From assembly GCA_034664425.1 (NCBI GenBank), contig JAXDHR010000232.1, positions 1 through 25,480 on the forward strand: a stretch of DNA of 25,480 nucleotides, written 5' to 3'. This DNA is from DATBDM01 sp034664425. GTDB taxonomy: Bacteria; Actinomycetota; Thermoleophilia; Solirubrobacterales; Solirubrobacteraceae. This document shows positions 1-6,586 of this stretch, in pieces; position 1 is the stretch's first letter; each line of letters starts with the position of its first letter. The notes below the pieces were generated by a model. That model saw only the letters and a list, made by a program, of their open reading frames with translations. It ran no database searches and was not told where the DNA came from. A program made the position numbers and the translations under genes.

Positions 1-1655
1 TCTCGCCGTTCCTGCTGCGCGACATCCTCGACCACGCGCTGCCGGAGAACAACGACAGGCTGCTGGCGTGGCTCGTCGGCGGCATGATCGCCGTCGCGGT
101 CGCGGGCGGCGTGCTGACCGTCGCCCAGACGTGGCTCTCCAACGTCGTCGGGCAGCGCGTCATGCACGACCTGCGCGCGCAGGTCTACCGCCATCTGCAG
201 CGGCTCTCACTCGCCTTCTTCACCAAGACGCGCACGGGCGAGATCCAGTCACGCATCGCCAACGACATCGGCGGCGTGCAGAACGTCGTCACCAACACGG
301 CGACCTCGATCGTCTCCAACGTCACCACCGTCATCGCGACGATCGTCGCGATGCTGCTGCTCGATTGGCGGCTCGCGCTGTTCTCGCTCGCGATCACGCC
401 CTTCTTCGTGCTGCTCGCGCGACGGGTCGGCGCCGAGCGCCGCCGCATCGCGACCACGCGCCAGGGCGCGATGGCGGACATCTCCTCGCTCGTGCAGGAG
501 TCGCTGTCGGTCTCGGGCATCCTGCTGGGCAAGACGATGGGCCGCGGGCCGGCCCTGGCCGACCGCTTCGAGACCGAGTCGGAGCGGCTCGCCGACCTCG
601 AGGTCCGCTCGCGCATGGCCGGCCGCTGGGTGATGTCGTTCATCCAGACGTCGTTCGCGGTCATGCCGGCGCTCGTCTACCTGTTCGCCGGGCTCGCGCC
701 GGGTGCCGCGTCGATCGGCACGATCGTCGCCTTCACGACGCTGCAGACACGGCTCTTCTTCCCGATCCAGTCGCTGCTCGGCGTCGCGGTCGACATCCAG
801 AGCTCGGGGGCGCTGTTCGAGCGCATCTTCGAGTACCTCGACCTGCCCGTCGACCTCGAGCCGGGCGCGCGCGAAGCGACGAGCCTGCGCGGCGAGCTGA
901 GCTTCGACGACGTCTGGTTCCGCTATGAGGACGAGGGCGACGAGGACGAGCCGGGCTGGACCCTCGCGGACATCGACCTCACCGTGCCGGCCGGCTCGAC
1001 GCTCGCGCTCGTCGGCGAGACGGGCTCGGGCAAGACCACGATGGGCTACCTCGCCGCGCGGCTGTACGACCCAGAGCGCGGCGCCGTACGCCTCGACGGC
1101 ACCGATCTGCGGGAGTTCACGTTCGCCTCGCTGACCGACGCGATCGGCGTCGTCTCGCAGGAGACGTACCTGTTCCACGCGTCCGTGCGCGAGAACCTGC
1201 GCTTCGCGCGTCCCGAAGCGAGCGACGAGGACGTCGAGGCCGCCGCGCGCGCCGCGCAGGTGCACGACACCATCGCCGCGCTGCCCGAGGGTTACGACAC
1301 GGTCGTCGGCGAGCGCGGGTTCCGCTTCTCCGGCGGCGAGCGCCAGCGGATCGCGATCGCGCGCACGATCCTGCGCAACCCCCCGGTGCTCGTCCTAGAC
1401 GAGGCCACGAGCGCGCTCGACGTGCAGACCGAGCGTGCCGTCGGCGAAGCGCTCGACGCGCTCGCCGCCGGCCGCACGACGCTGGTCATCGCCCACCGGC
1501 TCTCGACCGTCCGCGACGCCGATCGGATCGCGGTGCTCGACCGCGGGCGCGTCGTCGAGACCGGCACGCACGACGAGCTGCTGGCCGGTGGCGGCCGCTA
1601 CGCGGAGCTCGTCGCTCGCGACAGCGGACCGGTTTCCGGATCATACGTACGCTGA
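1..1655 (+). CDS. ABC transporter, fused permease and ATPase (5' partial)
   Basis: Half-transporter of the ABC exporter type, with a membrane domain followed by an ATPase domain; it would work as a dimer in the cytoplasmic membrane. The reading frame is open from base 3, and the 27 residues before the first in-window ATG (84) continue the membrane domain, so the true start lies upstream. About 550 residues are visible. Residues 1-260 hold hydrophobic segments typical of the type-1 exporter fold. The ATPase domain has Walker A GETGSGKTT (about residue 338), an ABC signature written FSGGERQR in place of LSGGQ, Walker B VLVLDEATSALD and the H-loop VIAHRLSTV, so it looks active. An acidic stretch sits just before the ATPase domain. 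The substrate cannot be told from sequence: lipid, peptide and drug are all possible. TGA at 1653-1655. Confidence 0.95.
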   Translation, partial: SPFLLRDILDHALPENNDRLLAWLVGGMIAVAVAGGVLTVAQTWLSNVVGQRVMHDLRAQVYRHLQRLSLAFFTKTRTGEIQSRIANDIGGVQNVVTNTATSIVSNVTTVIATIVAMLLLDWRLALFSLAITPFFVLLARRVGAERRRIATTRQGAMADISSLVQESLSVSGILLGKTMGRGPALADRFETESERLADLEVRSRMAGRWVMSFIQTSFAVMPALVYLFAGLAPGAASIGTIVAFTTLQTRLFFPIQSLLGVAVDIQSSGALFERIFEYLDLPVDLEPGAREATSLRGELSFDDVWFRYEDEGDEDEPGWTLADIDLTVPAGSTLALVGETGSGKTTMGYLAARLYDPERGAVRLDGTDLREFTFASLTDAIGVVSQETYLFHASVRENLRFARPEASDEDVEAAARAAQVHDTIAALPEGYDTVVGERGFRFSGGERQRIAIARTILRNPPVLVLDEATSALDVQTERAVGEALDALAAGRTTLVIAHRLSTVRDADRIAVLDRGRVVETGTHDELLAGGGRYAELVARDSGPVSGSYVR

Positions 1656-1684
1656 CCCTGATCCTTCGCCGTCCGGGCACGCCC

Positions 1685-1690
1685 TACGCT
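1685..1690 (+). promoter_or_regulatory. -10 box (TACGCT) of a likely leaderless gene
   Basis: TACGCT lies 8 nt before the ATG at 1699. The same TANNNT-N8-start arrangement recurs at 9556, 17469 and 19989. Transcription would begin at or next to the start codon. No Shine-Dalgarno sequence is visible. Confidence 0.45.
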
Positions 1691-1698
1691 GGCGGCCG

Positions 1699-2451
1699 AT
1701 GACCCGTCTCGCCGAGTCCCTTCGCCGGCACCGTCCGGGCGCGCCGATGCTGGTCGCCCTGCTCGCCCTGTTCGTGGCACTCGGCGGCCCGGCGCAGGCC
1801 GCGCGCGTGGTCAGGGGGGTCACGGCGACGCTCGCGCGCGGCAGCGTGACGTCCAAGCAGGTCAGGGACCACTCGCTCCATGTCTCCGACCTCTCGCGCA
1901 AGACGGTCCGCAGACTTCAGCGCACGCCGCGCGGCAGCGTGACCGAGAGCCGGCTGCACAGCGGCGCGGTCACGCCCGGCAAGCTCGCGAAGGGAGCGGT
2001 GCGCTCGACGGCGATCGCCGACCGCGCCGTCCGCGGCGGGGACATCGGGCTCGGTGCGGTCGGCAGCCTCGAGGTGGCCGACAACAGCCTCACGGGCGCA
2101 GACGTCGCCGACGGCGGGCTCAACGCCAGCGACATCGGGCGCTTCTGGGGGCACTTTACGATCTCGATCCCGACTGTCGCCGCGTACAAGTGCTGGCACG
2201 GCGACCCGGTCGGGCTCGCCGCCGAGCGCTCGAACTCCGACATCGCCGGCGACGTGATCACGATCACACCCGGGCGGATGTGGCCGGACGACGCGAACAG
2301 CGCGGGGACCGGCTCGGCGCTGGCCTTCACCGCGCATGTCTCGACGACGCCCAGCCGCTTCACGATCATCGCGTGCAACCCGACCGGCACGGCGATACCC
2401 GCCGTGGCGACGAGCGTGCCGTTCAACTACATCATCGTCGACGTTCCCTAG
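1699..2451 (+). CDS. Secreted protein with degenerate short repeats
   Basis: Predicted 250-residue exported protein of unknown function. The N-terminus is basic, followed by a hydrophobic stretch (about residues 16-30) and a likely signal peptidase site after AQA (residue 34). Residues about 40-145 are a run of imperfect five- to six-residue units rich in small and aliphatic side chains, such as SVTSKQV, SVTESRL and AVRSTAI, resembling the degenerate pentapeptide-like, beta-helix-forming repeats common in secreted proteins of Solirubrobacter-type actinobacteria. The C-terminal 90 residues form a separate domain with one cysteine near each end (YKCW and IACNPT), possibly a disulfide. The ATG at 1699 is preferred over earlier in-frame starts inside the ABC gene because the signal peptide follows it directly. 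Stop TAG is shared with the convergent gene as CTAG. Confidence 0.85.
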   Translation: MTRLAESLRRHRPGAPMLVALLALFVALGGPAQAARVVRGVTATLARGSVTSKQVRDHSLHVSDLSRKTVRRLQRTPRGSVTESRLHSGAVTPGKLAKGAVRSTAIADRAVRGGDIGLGAVGSLEVADNSLTGADVADGGLNASDIGRFWGHFTISIPTVAAYKCWHGDPVGLAAERSNSDIAGDVITITPGRMWPDDANSAGTGSALAFTAHVSTTPSRFTIIACNPTGTAIPAVATSVPFNYIIVDVP

Positions 2452-3359
2452 ACGTACCGGCGCGCCGCGCGCTCGGCGGCCGCGCCGTAGCCGCCGCCGA
2501 ACAGCACGGCGTGGACGAGCAGCGGGAACAGCTGCCACAGCGCGACCCGCTCCGCACGCCCGTCGGCGAGCGGCGCGCGCTCCTCGTAGGCCGCGAGGAA
2601 GCCGGGACCGGGTGAGCCGAACAACTGCAGCATCGCCAGGTCGACCTCGCGGTGCCCGCCGTACGCGACGGGGTCGATCAGGTGCGGCCGGCCGCCGCTC
2701 CAGAGCACGTTGCCGCTCCAGAGATCGCCGTGCAGGCGCGCGGGCGGCTCGGGCGGACCGGCCAGTTCGGGCAGGCGCGCGCAGACGCGCTCGACCGCCG
2801 CGACGCCGTCCGACGACAGCGCCCCGCGGTCGGCCGCCGGGCGCAGCAGCGGCCGCAGGCGCTGCTCGGCGTAGAACGCCGGCCAGTCCTCGCGCGGGTC
2901 GTTGGGGAGCGTCAGCGGCCCGATGCGCATCACCGTTGGTGCCCCGAAGGCGTTCGCACCGGCCTGGTGGATCGCGGCAAGCCCGCGTCCCAACGCTTCG
3001 GGCTGCCCTCGTCCGCCCTCGTCGAGCCAGCCGAGCGCGAGCAGCCGGGGGCCGCCGCCAGCGCCCGCGTCGCCTTCGGCGACCCCGAGGACCTCGGGAA
3101 CGCAGAGTCCGTCCGCGGGCTCGCCGAGCCAGCGCAGCCCGGCCGCCTCGGCGGTGTACTCGCCGCGCGGCGCGTCCTCGCGCGTCTTCACGAACGCGCG
3201 GGTGCACCTGCCTCGCGCTGCGCGCTCGTCACCGCTTCGCTCGTCGAGCTCGACCCGCCAGGCGTCGTTGATGTCCCCGCCGGCGATGCGGGTCGCCGCG
3301 TACGCCGCGCGCCCTGTGGCGGCGTACAGGGCGTCCGCGAGCGGGCCCGGAAGCGTCAC
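2448..3359 (-). CDS. Fructosamine kinase family protein
   Basis: Predicted 303-residue kinase of the fructosamine-3-kinase/APH-like fold, which phosphorylates glycated amines so that the sugar adduct falls off proteins (deglycation). Seen: an N-terminal GGDINDAWRV glycine-rich segment, FVKT with the ATP-binding lysine, the Brenner-type loop LHGDLWSGNVLW, and the metal-binding LIDPVAYGGHREVDLAM. The length fits the family (about 290). The GTG start at 3359 overlaps the phosphatase stop as GTGA, so translation is probably coupled. An ATG-started longer frame (to 3704) runs over the phosphatase gene and is rejected. Pairing with a low-molecular-weight phosphatase is common in actinobacteria. The true substrate is unproven; bacterial members often act on small-molecule ribulosamines. 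Confidence 0.88.
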   Translation of the reverse strand: MTLPGPLADALYAATGRAAYAATRIAGGDINDAWRVELDERSGDERAARGRCTRAFVKTREDAPRGEYTAEAAGLRWLGEPADGLCVPEVLGVAEGDAGAGGGPRLLALGWLDEGGRGQPEALGRGLAAIHQAGANAFGAPTVMRIGPLTLPNDPREDWPAFYAEQRLRPLLRPAADRGALSSDGVAAVERVCARLPELAGPPEPPARLHGDLWSGNVLWSGGRPHLIDPVAYGGHREVDLAMLQLFGSPGPGFLAAYEERAPLADGRAERVALWQLFPLLVHAVLFGGGYGAAAERAARRYV

Positions 3360-3832
3360 CGCGTGGCGCGCAGCTCGTCCAGCAGGCCCCGGCAGGCGGC
3401 CTCGACGAGGTCGAGGACCCGCTCGAACCCCCGCTCGCCGCCGTAGTAGGGATCCGGGACGTCGAGGTCTCCGGCGTCGGCGGACGCGGGGTCGAACTCG
3501 CGCAGCAGCCGGACCTTCTCGGCCGCCTCCTCGTCGGGTGCAAGCGCCAGCAGCTCGCGCAGGTTCTCGCGGTCCATCGCCACCAGCAGGTCGAACGCCT
3601 CGAAGTCGGCGGCGGTGACCTGGCGAGCCGCACCCTCGAGGACGATGCCGCGCCGCCCAGCCGCCTCCGCCGCGCGCGCGTCCGGTGGCTCGCCGGCGTG
3701 CCATCCGCCCGTACCGGCCGAGTCGATCTCGACGGCGTCGTCGAGCCCGGCCTCGCGCAGCAGACGACGCATCACCCCCTCGGCGGTCGGGGAGCGGCAG
3801 ATGTTGCCCATGCAGACGAAGAGGATGCGCAT
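3356..3832 (-). CDS. Low-molecular-weight protein tyrosine phosphatase
   Basis: A 158-residue cytoplasmic phosphatase. The P-loop CMGNICRS near the N-terminus matches CX5R(S/T) with nucleophile Cys7 and Arg13. The general-acid loop DPYYGG appears near residue 120. The family is normally 150-160 residues, so the protein is full length. ATG 3832 is chosen because it puts MRILFVC at the canonical N-terminus; an in-frame extension to 3943 has no family counterpart. A TATCCT box 9 nt upstream suggests leaderless or nearly leaderless transcription. The gene is coupled to the downstream fructosamine-kinase-family gene by GTGA. Substrates may be phosphotyrosine on a cell-surface-polysaccharide kinase or phosphoarginine; sequence alone does not decide. 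Confidence 0.93.
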   Translation of the reverse strand: MRILFVCMGNICRSPTAEGVMRRLLREAGLDDAVEIDSAGTGGWHAGEPPDARAAEAAGRRGIVLEGAARQVTAADFEAFDLLVAMDRENLRELLALAPDEEAAEKVRLLREFDPASADAGDLDVPDPYYGGERGFERVLDLVEAACRGLLDELRATR

Positions 3833-3841
3833 CGGGCGACG

Positions 3842-3847
3842 AGGATA
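3842..3847 (-). promoter_or_regulatory. -10 box (TATCCT) of the phosphatase operon
   Basis: TATCCT on the minus strand ends 9 nt before ATG 3832, and no ribosome binding site lies between. This is consistent with a leaderless or very short-leader transcript for the phosphatase-kinase pair. No clear -35 is visible. Confidence 0.4.
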
Positions 3848-3915
3848 GGCGGCGCAGAAGAGGCGGCCGCCGCGCCGAGTCCGGTTTGCCGTCTGCGCCC
3901 CGAAGCCAGCATGAG

Positions 3916-3923
3916 CGGAGGTG
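3916..3923 (+). promoter_or_regulatory. Perfect Shine-Dalgarno overlapping the first start codon
   Basis: GGAGGTGA fully complements the 16S rRNA tail but includes the GTG at 3921. The in-frame CTG at 3930 is 6 nt downstream, a normal SD spacing, which argues for initiation there rather than at 3921. Confidence 0.5.
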
Positions 3924-4499
3924 AACCCGCTGCTGCTCCCCACCTCACTCGCCAGGCGCGCGCTCGACGACCTGTCCGAGATCGCCGATGCCGCGCGCCG
4001 GCTGACGTCGCTCGAGTCCGGCGTCCTCGGTGCCCTCTCGCGCTTGGAGGGGCAGCTCGGCGGCCTGCGCGGCGACCTCGGTCCGATCGGCCAGCTGTCC
4101 GCAGTGCGGGAGGCCGTCGAGCCGCTCAGCGATCAGCTCGACGGGCTGCATGCGGAGATGGAGTCGCTGCGGGGTGAGGTGCGGCCGATCCGCACCATCG
4201 AGGACGTCCACCGCGCCGTCGAGCCGCTCCGTGGCCAGCTCGACGGTCTGCGCCAGGAGCTCGCGGCGCTGCGTGAGGAGGCGAAGCCGATCGCGGAGAT
4301 CAGCAGGGTGCGAGAGGGCATCGAGCCGCTCGACGAGGACATGCACGCGGTGCGCGTATCCGTCGACGACCTCGAGCCGCTCATCCGCGAGGTCAATCAG
4401 CGACTCGAGCGGCTCGACGGGCACATCGAGACGCTGCGGGACGACCTGTCGCCGCTCGGCGACCTCGCGGACAAGCTGCCCGGCGTCGGGCGCCGCTAG
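3921..4499 (+). CDS. Coiled-coil protein with 34-residue tandem repeats
   Basis: 192 residues, no recognised family. From about residue 55 three head-to-tail 34-residue units follow each other (55-88, 89-122, 123-156). Each starts with PI and carries VR/VH..(A/G)(V/I)EPL, and the first two share QLDGL. Leucines, isoleucines and valines recur in heptad-like spacing between Glu, Arg and Asp, so an extended amphipathic helix or coiled coil is expected. There is no signal peptide, membrane segment or cysteine. GTG 3921 is the first in-frame start, but the perfect Shine-Dalgarno GGAGGTGA (3916-3923) overlaps it; a CTG at 3930 is correctly spaced and may be the real start, giving 189 residues. A scaffold, phasin-like or cell-envelope-spacer role is speculative. 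It converges on the thiolase with shared CTAG. Confidence 0.75.
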   Translation: MNPLLLPTSLARRALDDLSEIADAARRLTSLESGVLGALSRLEGQLGGLRGDLGPIGQLSAVREAVEPLSDQLDGLHAEMESLRGEVRPIRTIEDVHRAVEPLRGQLDGLRQELAALREEAKPIAEISRVREGIEPLDEDMHAVRVSVDDLEPLIREVNQRLERLDGHIETLRDDLSPLGDLADKLPGVGRR

Positions 4500-5650
4500 C
4501 TCATGCGCTCGACGATCATCGCCTGGCCCATGCCGCCGGCGACGCACATCGTCTCCAGCCCGTAGGTCCCCCCGAGCGTCTGCAGGTCGTTGATCAACGT
4601 CGTCATGATGCGCGCGCCGGTCATGCCGAACGGGTGACCGAGGGCGATCGCGCCGCCGAACGGGTTGACCCGGTCGCGGTCGATCCCCCACTCCTGCAAA
4701 CACGGGACGACCTGCGCGGCGAACGCCTCGTTGAGCTCGACGACGTCGATGTCGTCGATCGACATGCCCGCCTGGGCGAGCACGGCCTTGACCGCCGGGA
4801 TCGGGCCGAGGCCCATGTACTCCGGACGGATCGCGGCCACGGCGGAGGCGACGATGCGGACCTTCGGCTCGAGGCCGAGCTCCTTCGCGCGCTCCTCGGA
4901 CATCACGAGCACCGCGGCGGCGCCGTCGTTGAGCGGGCACGCGTTGCCGGCCGTCACCGTGCCGTTCTCGGGGTCGAAGGCCGGCTTGAGCTCGGCGAGC
5001 TTCTCCATCGTCGTGCCGGGCCGCGGGCCGTCGTCCTTGGTGACCTGGGTGCCGTCGGCGAGCGTCACCGGCGTGATCTCGGCGTCGAAGTGGCCGGCGT
5101 CGCGGGCGGCGACCGCGCGCGACTGGCTCGTCACAGCCCATTCGTCCTGCGCCTCGCGGGATACGTTGCAACGCTTGGCGACGTTCTCGGCCGTGAGTCC
5201 CATCGGGATGTAGACGTCGAACGGGTCGCCCTCGGATCCGTCGAGGCCGGGGTGGGCCGAGTAGGGCTCGTGCGCCGGGAAGCGCGAGACGGCCTCGACG
5301 CCGGCGGCGATGTACTGGTCCCCTTCGCCCGCCTTGATCGCGTGGAAGGCCATCCGGATCGTCTGCAGCGACGAGGCGCAGAAGCGGTTGACCGAGGTGG
5401 CCGGGACATGATGGTCGATGCCCGCCAGCAGGCCCGCCTGACGGCCGACGTTCTGTCCCTGCTCGCCCATCTGGAAGCCGCAGCCCATCATGATGTCGAC
5501 CGTCTGGGAGAAGTCGACGCCGGGATTGCGCTCGACCAGCGCCTTCAGCGGCACGGCGGCGAGGTCGTCAGCGCGCACGTCCTTCAGCGAGCCCTTGGCC
5601 GCACGACCGATGGGCGTGCGGATGGCGTCGACGATGACGGCTTCAGACAT
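4496..5650 (-). CDS. Acetyl-CoA acetyltransferase (thiolase)
   Basis: 384-residue thiolase catalysing thiolytic cleavage or condensation of acyl-CoAs, as in beta-oxidation or acetoacetyl-CoA metabolism. The nucleophile is Cys91 in NRFCASSLQ. The other catalytic elements are NEAFAAQ, GHPFGMTGAR (family GHPxGxSG) and the C-terminal CVAGGMGQ. Length is normal. A GGAG sits 5 nt before ATG 5650. The sequence resembles FadA-type degradative thiolases more than PHB thiolases, but chain-length preference cannot be read. No hydratase/dehydrogenase partner is adjacent, so it is a stand-alone unit. A perfect palindrome with a -10 box just upstream suggests TetR-type control by acyl-CoA availability. It ends in CTAG shared with the convergent coiled-coil gene. 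Confidence 0.95.
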   Translation of the reverse strand: MSEAVIVDAIRTPIGRAAKGSLKDVRADDLAAVPLKALVERNPGVDFSQTVDIMMGCGFQMGEQGQNVGRQAGLLAGIDHHVPATSVNRFCASSLQTIRMAFHAIKAGEGDQYIAAGVEAVSRFPAHEPYSAHPGLDGSEGDPFDVYIPMGLTAENVAKRCNVSREAQDEWAVTSQSRAVAARDAGHFDAEITPVTLADGTQVTKDDGPRPGTTMEKLAELKPAFDPENGTVTAGNACPLNDGAAAVLVMSEERAKELGLEPKVRIVASAVAAIRPEYMGLGPIPAVKAVLAQAGMSIDDIDVVELNEAFAAQVVPCLQEWGIDRDRVNPFGGAIALGHPFGMTGARIMTTLINDLQTLGGTYGLETMCVAGGMGQAMIVERMS

Positions 5651-5679
5651 GGGAGCTCCGGTTCTCGGGTACGCGGGCG

Positions 5680-5697
5680 ATTGACTCGTCAGTCAAT
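5680..5697. promoter_or_regulatory. Palindromic operator ATTGACT-N4-AGTCAAT
   Basis: Perfect 7-bp arms around a 4-bp spacer, directly downstream of a TAGAAT -10 box that reads into the thiolase on the minus strand. Position and shape fit a TetR-family repressor site, a class often found in front of fatty-acid degradation genes. No regulator gene is adjacent. Confidence 0.6.
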
Positions 5698-5701
5698 TCT
5701 A
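5696..5701 (-). promoter_or_regulatory. -10 box (TAGAAT) of the thiolase
   Basis: TAGAAT matches five of six bases of TATAAT, overlaps the edge of the 5680-5697 palindrome and gives a leader of roughly 35-40 nt containing GGAG before ATG 5650. No good -35 is visible. Confidence 0.5.
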
Positions 5702-5725
5702 CCCGCGGCCGAACCTAAACGGGGC

Positions 5726-5750
5726 CTAAACGGGGCCTGGCCCCGTTTAG
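5726..5750 (-). terminator. Hairpin enclosing the psuK stop codon
   Basis: CTAAACGGGGC, a 3-nt loop, then GCCCCGTTTAG gives an 11-bp stem. The psuK stop TAA (5749-5747) lies inside it. The arm CCTAAACGGGG is repeated in tandem next to it (5714-5724). There is no long U tract, so termination strength is uncertain. Confidence 0.5.
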
Positions 5751-6586
5751 CGGGCGCTTAGGTGGGTCACGGCCTGCGCCGCCGCCCTGGCTCCCGCTGC
5801 GAGCGCCTTGGCGGGAGCAGCGCCGGCGAGGCGGGCGGTGAGCAGTCCCGCGGTGAAGGCGTCGCCAGCGCCTGTCGTGTCGACCACCGGCGCCGGTACC
5901 GCCGGCACGTGCTCGCTGCGCTCGCCGGCGGTCCACAGCGCGCCGTCGGCCCCGAACGTGACGACGACCTCCTCCGCGAGTCCGAGCAGCGCCGCCGGAT
6001 CGTCGGCACCGGTGAGCGCGCGCAGCTCGTCGGCGTTGCAGCGCAGCAGGCCGAACCGCACGTCGCCGAACGCGCCGGGGGCGAGCAGTGCCGCCGAGGA
6101 GGCGTCGAGCGACGTGGTCATGCCGCCAGCGCCGGCGAGTGCGACCGCGTCGAGCGCGGCCGCCCGCGAGCCGTCGCGCAGCAGCGCGTAGCCCGCGACG
6201 TGCAGGTGCGAGCCGGCGGCCACGAGATCTTCTGGGAGGCGTGCCGGAGCGTTGTTGGCGCCGGGGTCGGGGAGCATGCTGCGCTCGCCGCCGGGCTCGA
6301 CGATCACCACGCACGTGCCGGTCGCGCGATCCCGATCGACCGCGGCGCGCACGTCGACGCCCGTCCGCGCCAGCCCGTCGACGGCCTCGCGGCCCGCCGC
6401 GTCGTCGCCGACGCGGGCTACCAGCGCCACCGACCCGCCCAGCCGCGCGGCCCACCACGCGACGTTCGCTCCCGCGCCGCCGCCGGTGATCCGCACGCGT
6501 GCCGGGGTGTCGCTGCCGCGCGCGAGGGGTCCCGACGCCGCGGCGACGACGTCGACCATGACATCGCCGAGGACGACGAGCGTCAC
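5747..6586 (-). CDS. psuK: PfkB-family kinase, probable pseudouridine kinase
   Basis: 279-residue ribokinase/PfkB-fold kinase. PfkB signature 1 is GGGAGANVA near residue 36, and signature 2 with the catalytic aspartate is DTTGAGDAF near residue 240. The pseudouridine assignment rests on the neighbour: the gene begins with GTG inside the stop of a pseudouridine-5'-phosphate glycosidase gene (GTGA, 6586-6583). In the known pathway PsuK phosphorylates pseudouridine to its 5'-phosphate, which PsuG splits to uracil and ribose 5-phosphate. No PsuT-type transporter is next to it. PfkB kinases are hard to assign from sequence alone; another nucleoside or sugar substrate is possible, but the overlap makes psuK the best call. 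Confidence 0.85.
   Translation of the reverse strand: MTLVVLGDVMVDVVAAASGPLARGSDTPARVRITGGGAGANVAWWAARLGGSVALVARVGDDAAGREAVDGLARTGVDVRAAVDRDRATGTCVVIVEPGGERSMLPDPGANNAPARLPEDLVAAGSHLHVAGYALLRDGSRAAALDAVALAGAGGMTTSLDASSAALLAPGAFGDVRFGLLRCNADELRALTGADDPAALLGLAEEVVVTFGADGALWTAGERSEHVPAVPAPVVDTTGAGDAFTAGLLTARLAGAAPAKALAAGARAAAQAVTHLSAR

Noticed and set aside
1435..1698. Upstream extension of the secreted repeat protein
   Set aside because: It lies in another frame of the ABC transporter gene and would bury the signal peptide.
2448..3704. Longer version of the fructosamine-kinase-family gene starting at 3704
   Set aside because: The first 115 residues would be out-of-frame phosphatase sequence. 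GTG 3359 gives family length and a GTGA junction.
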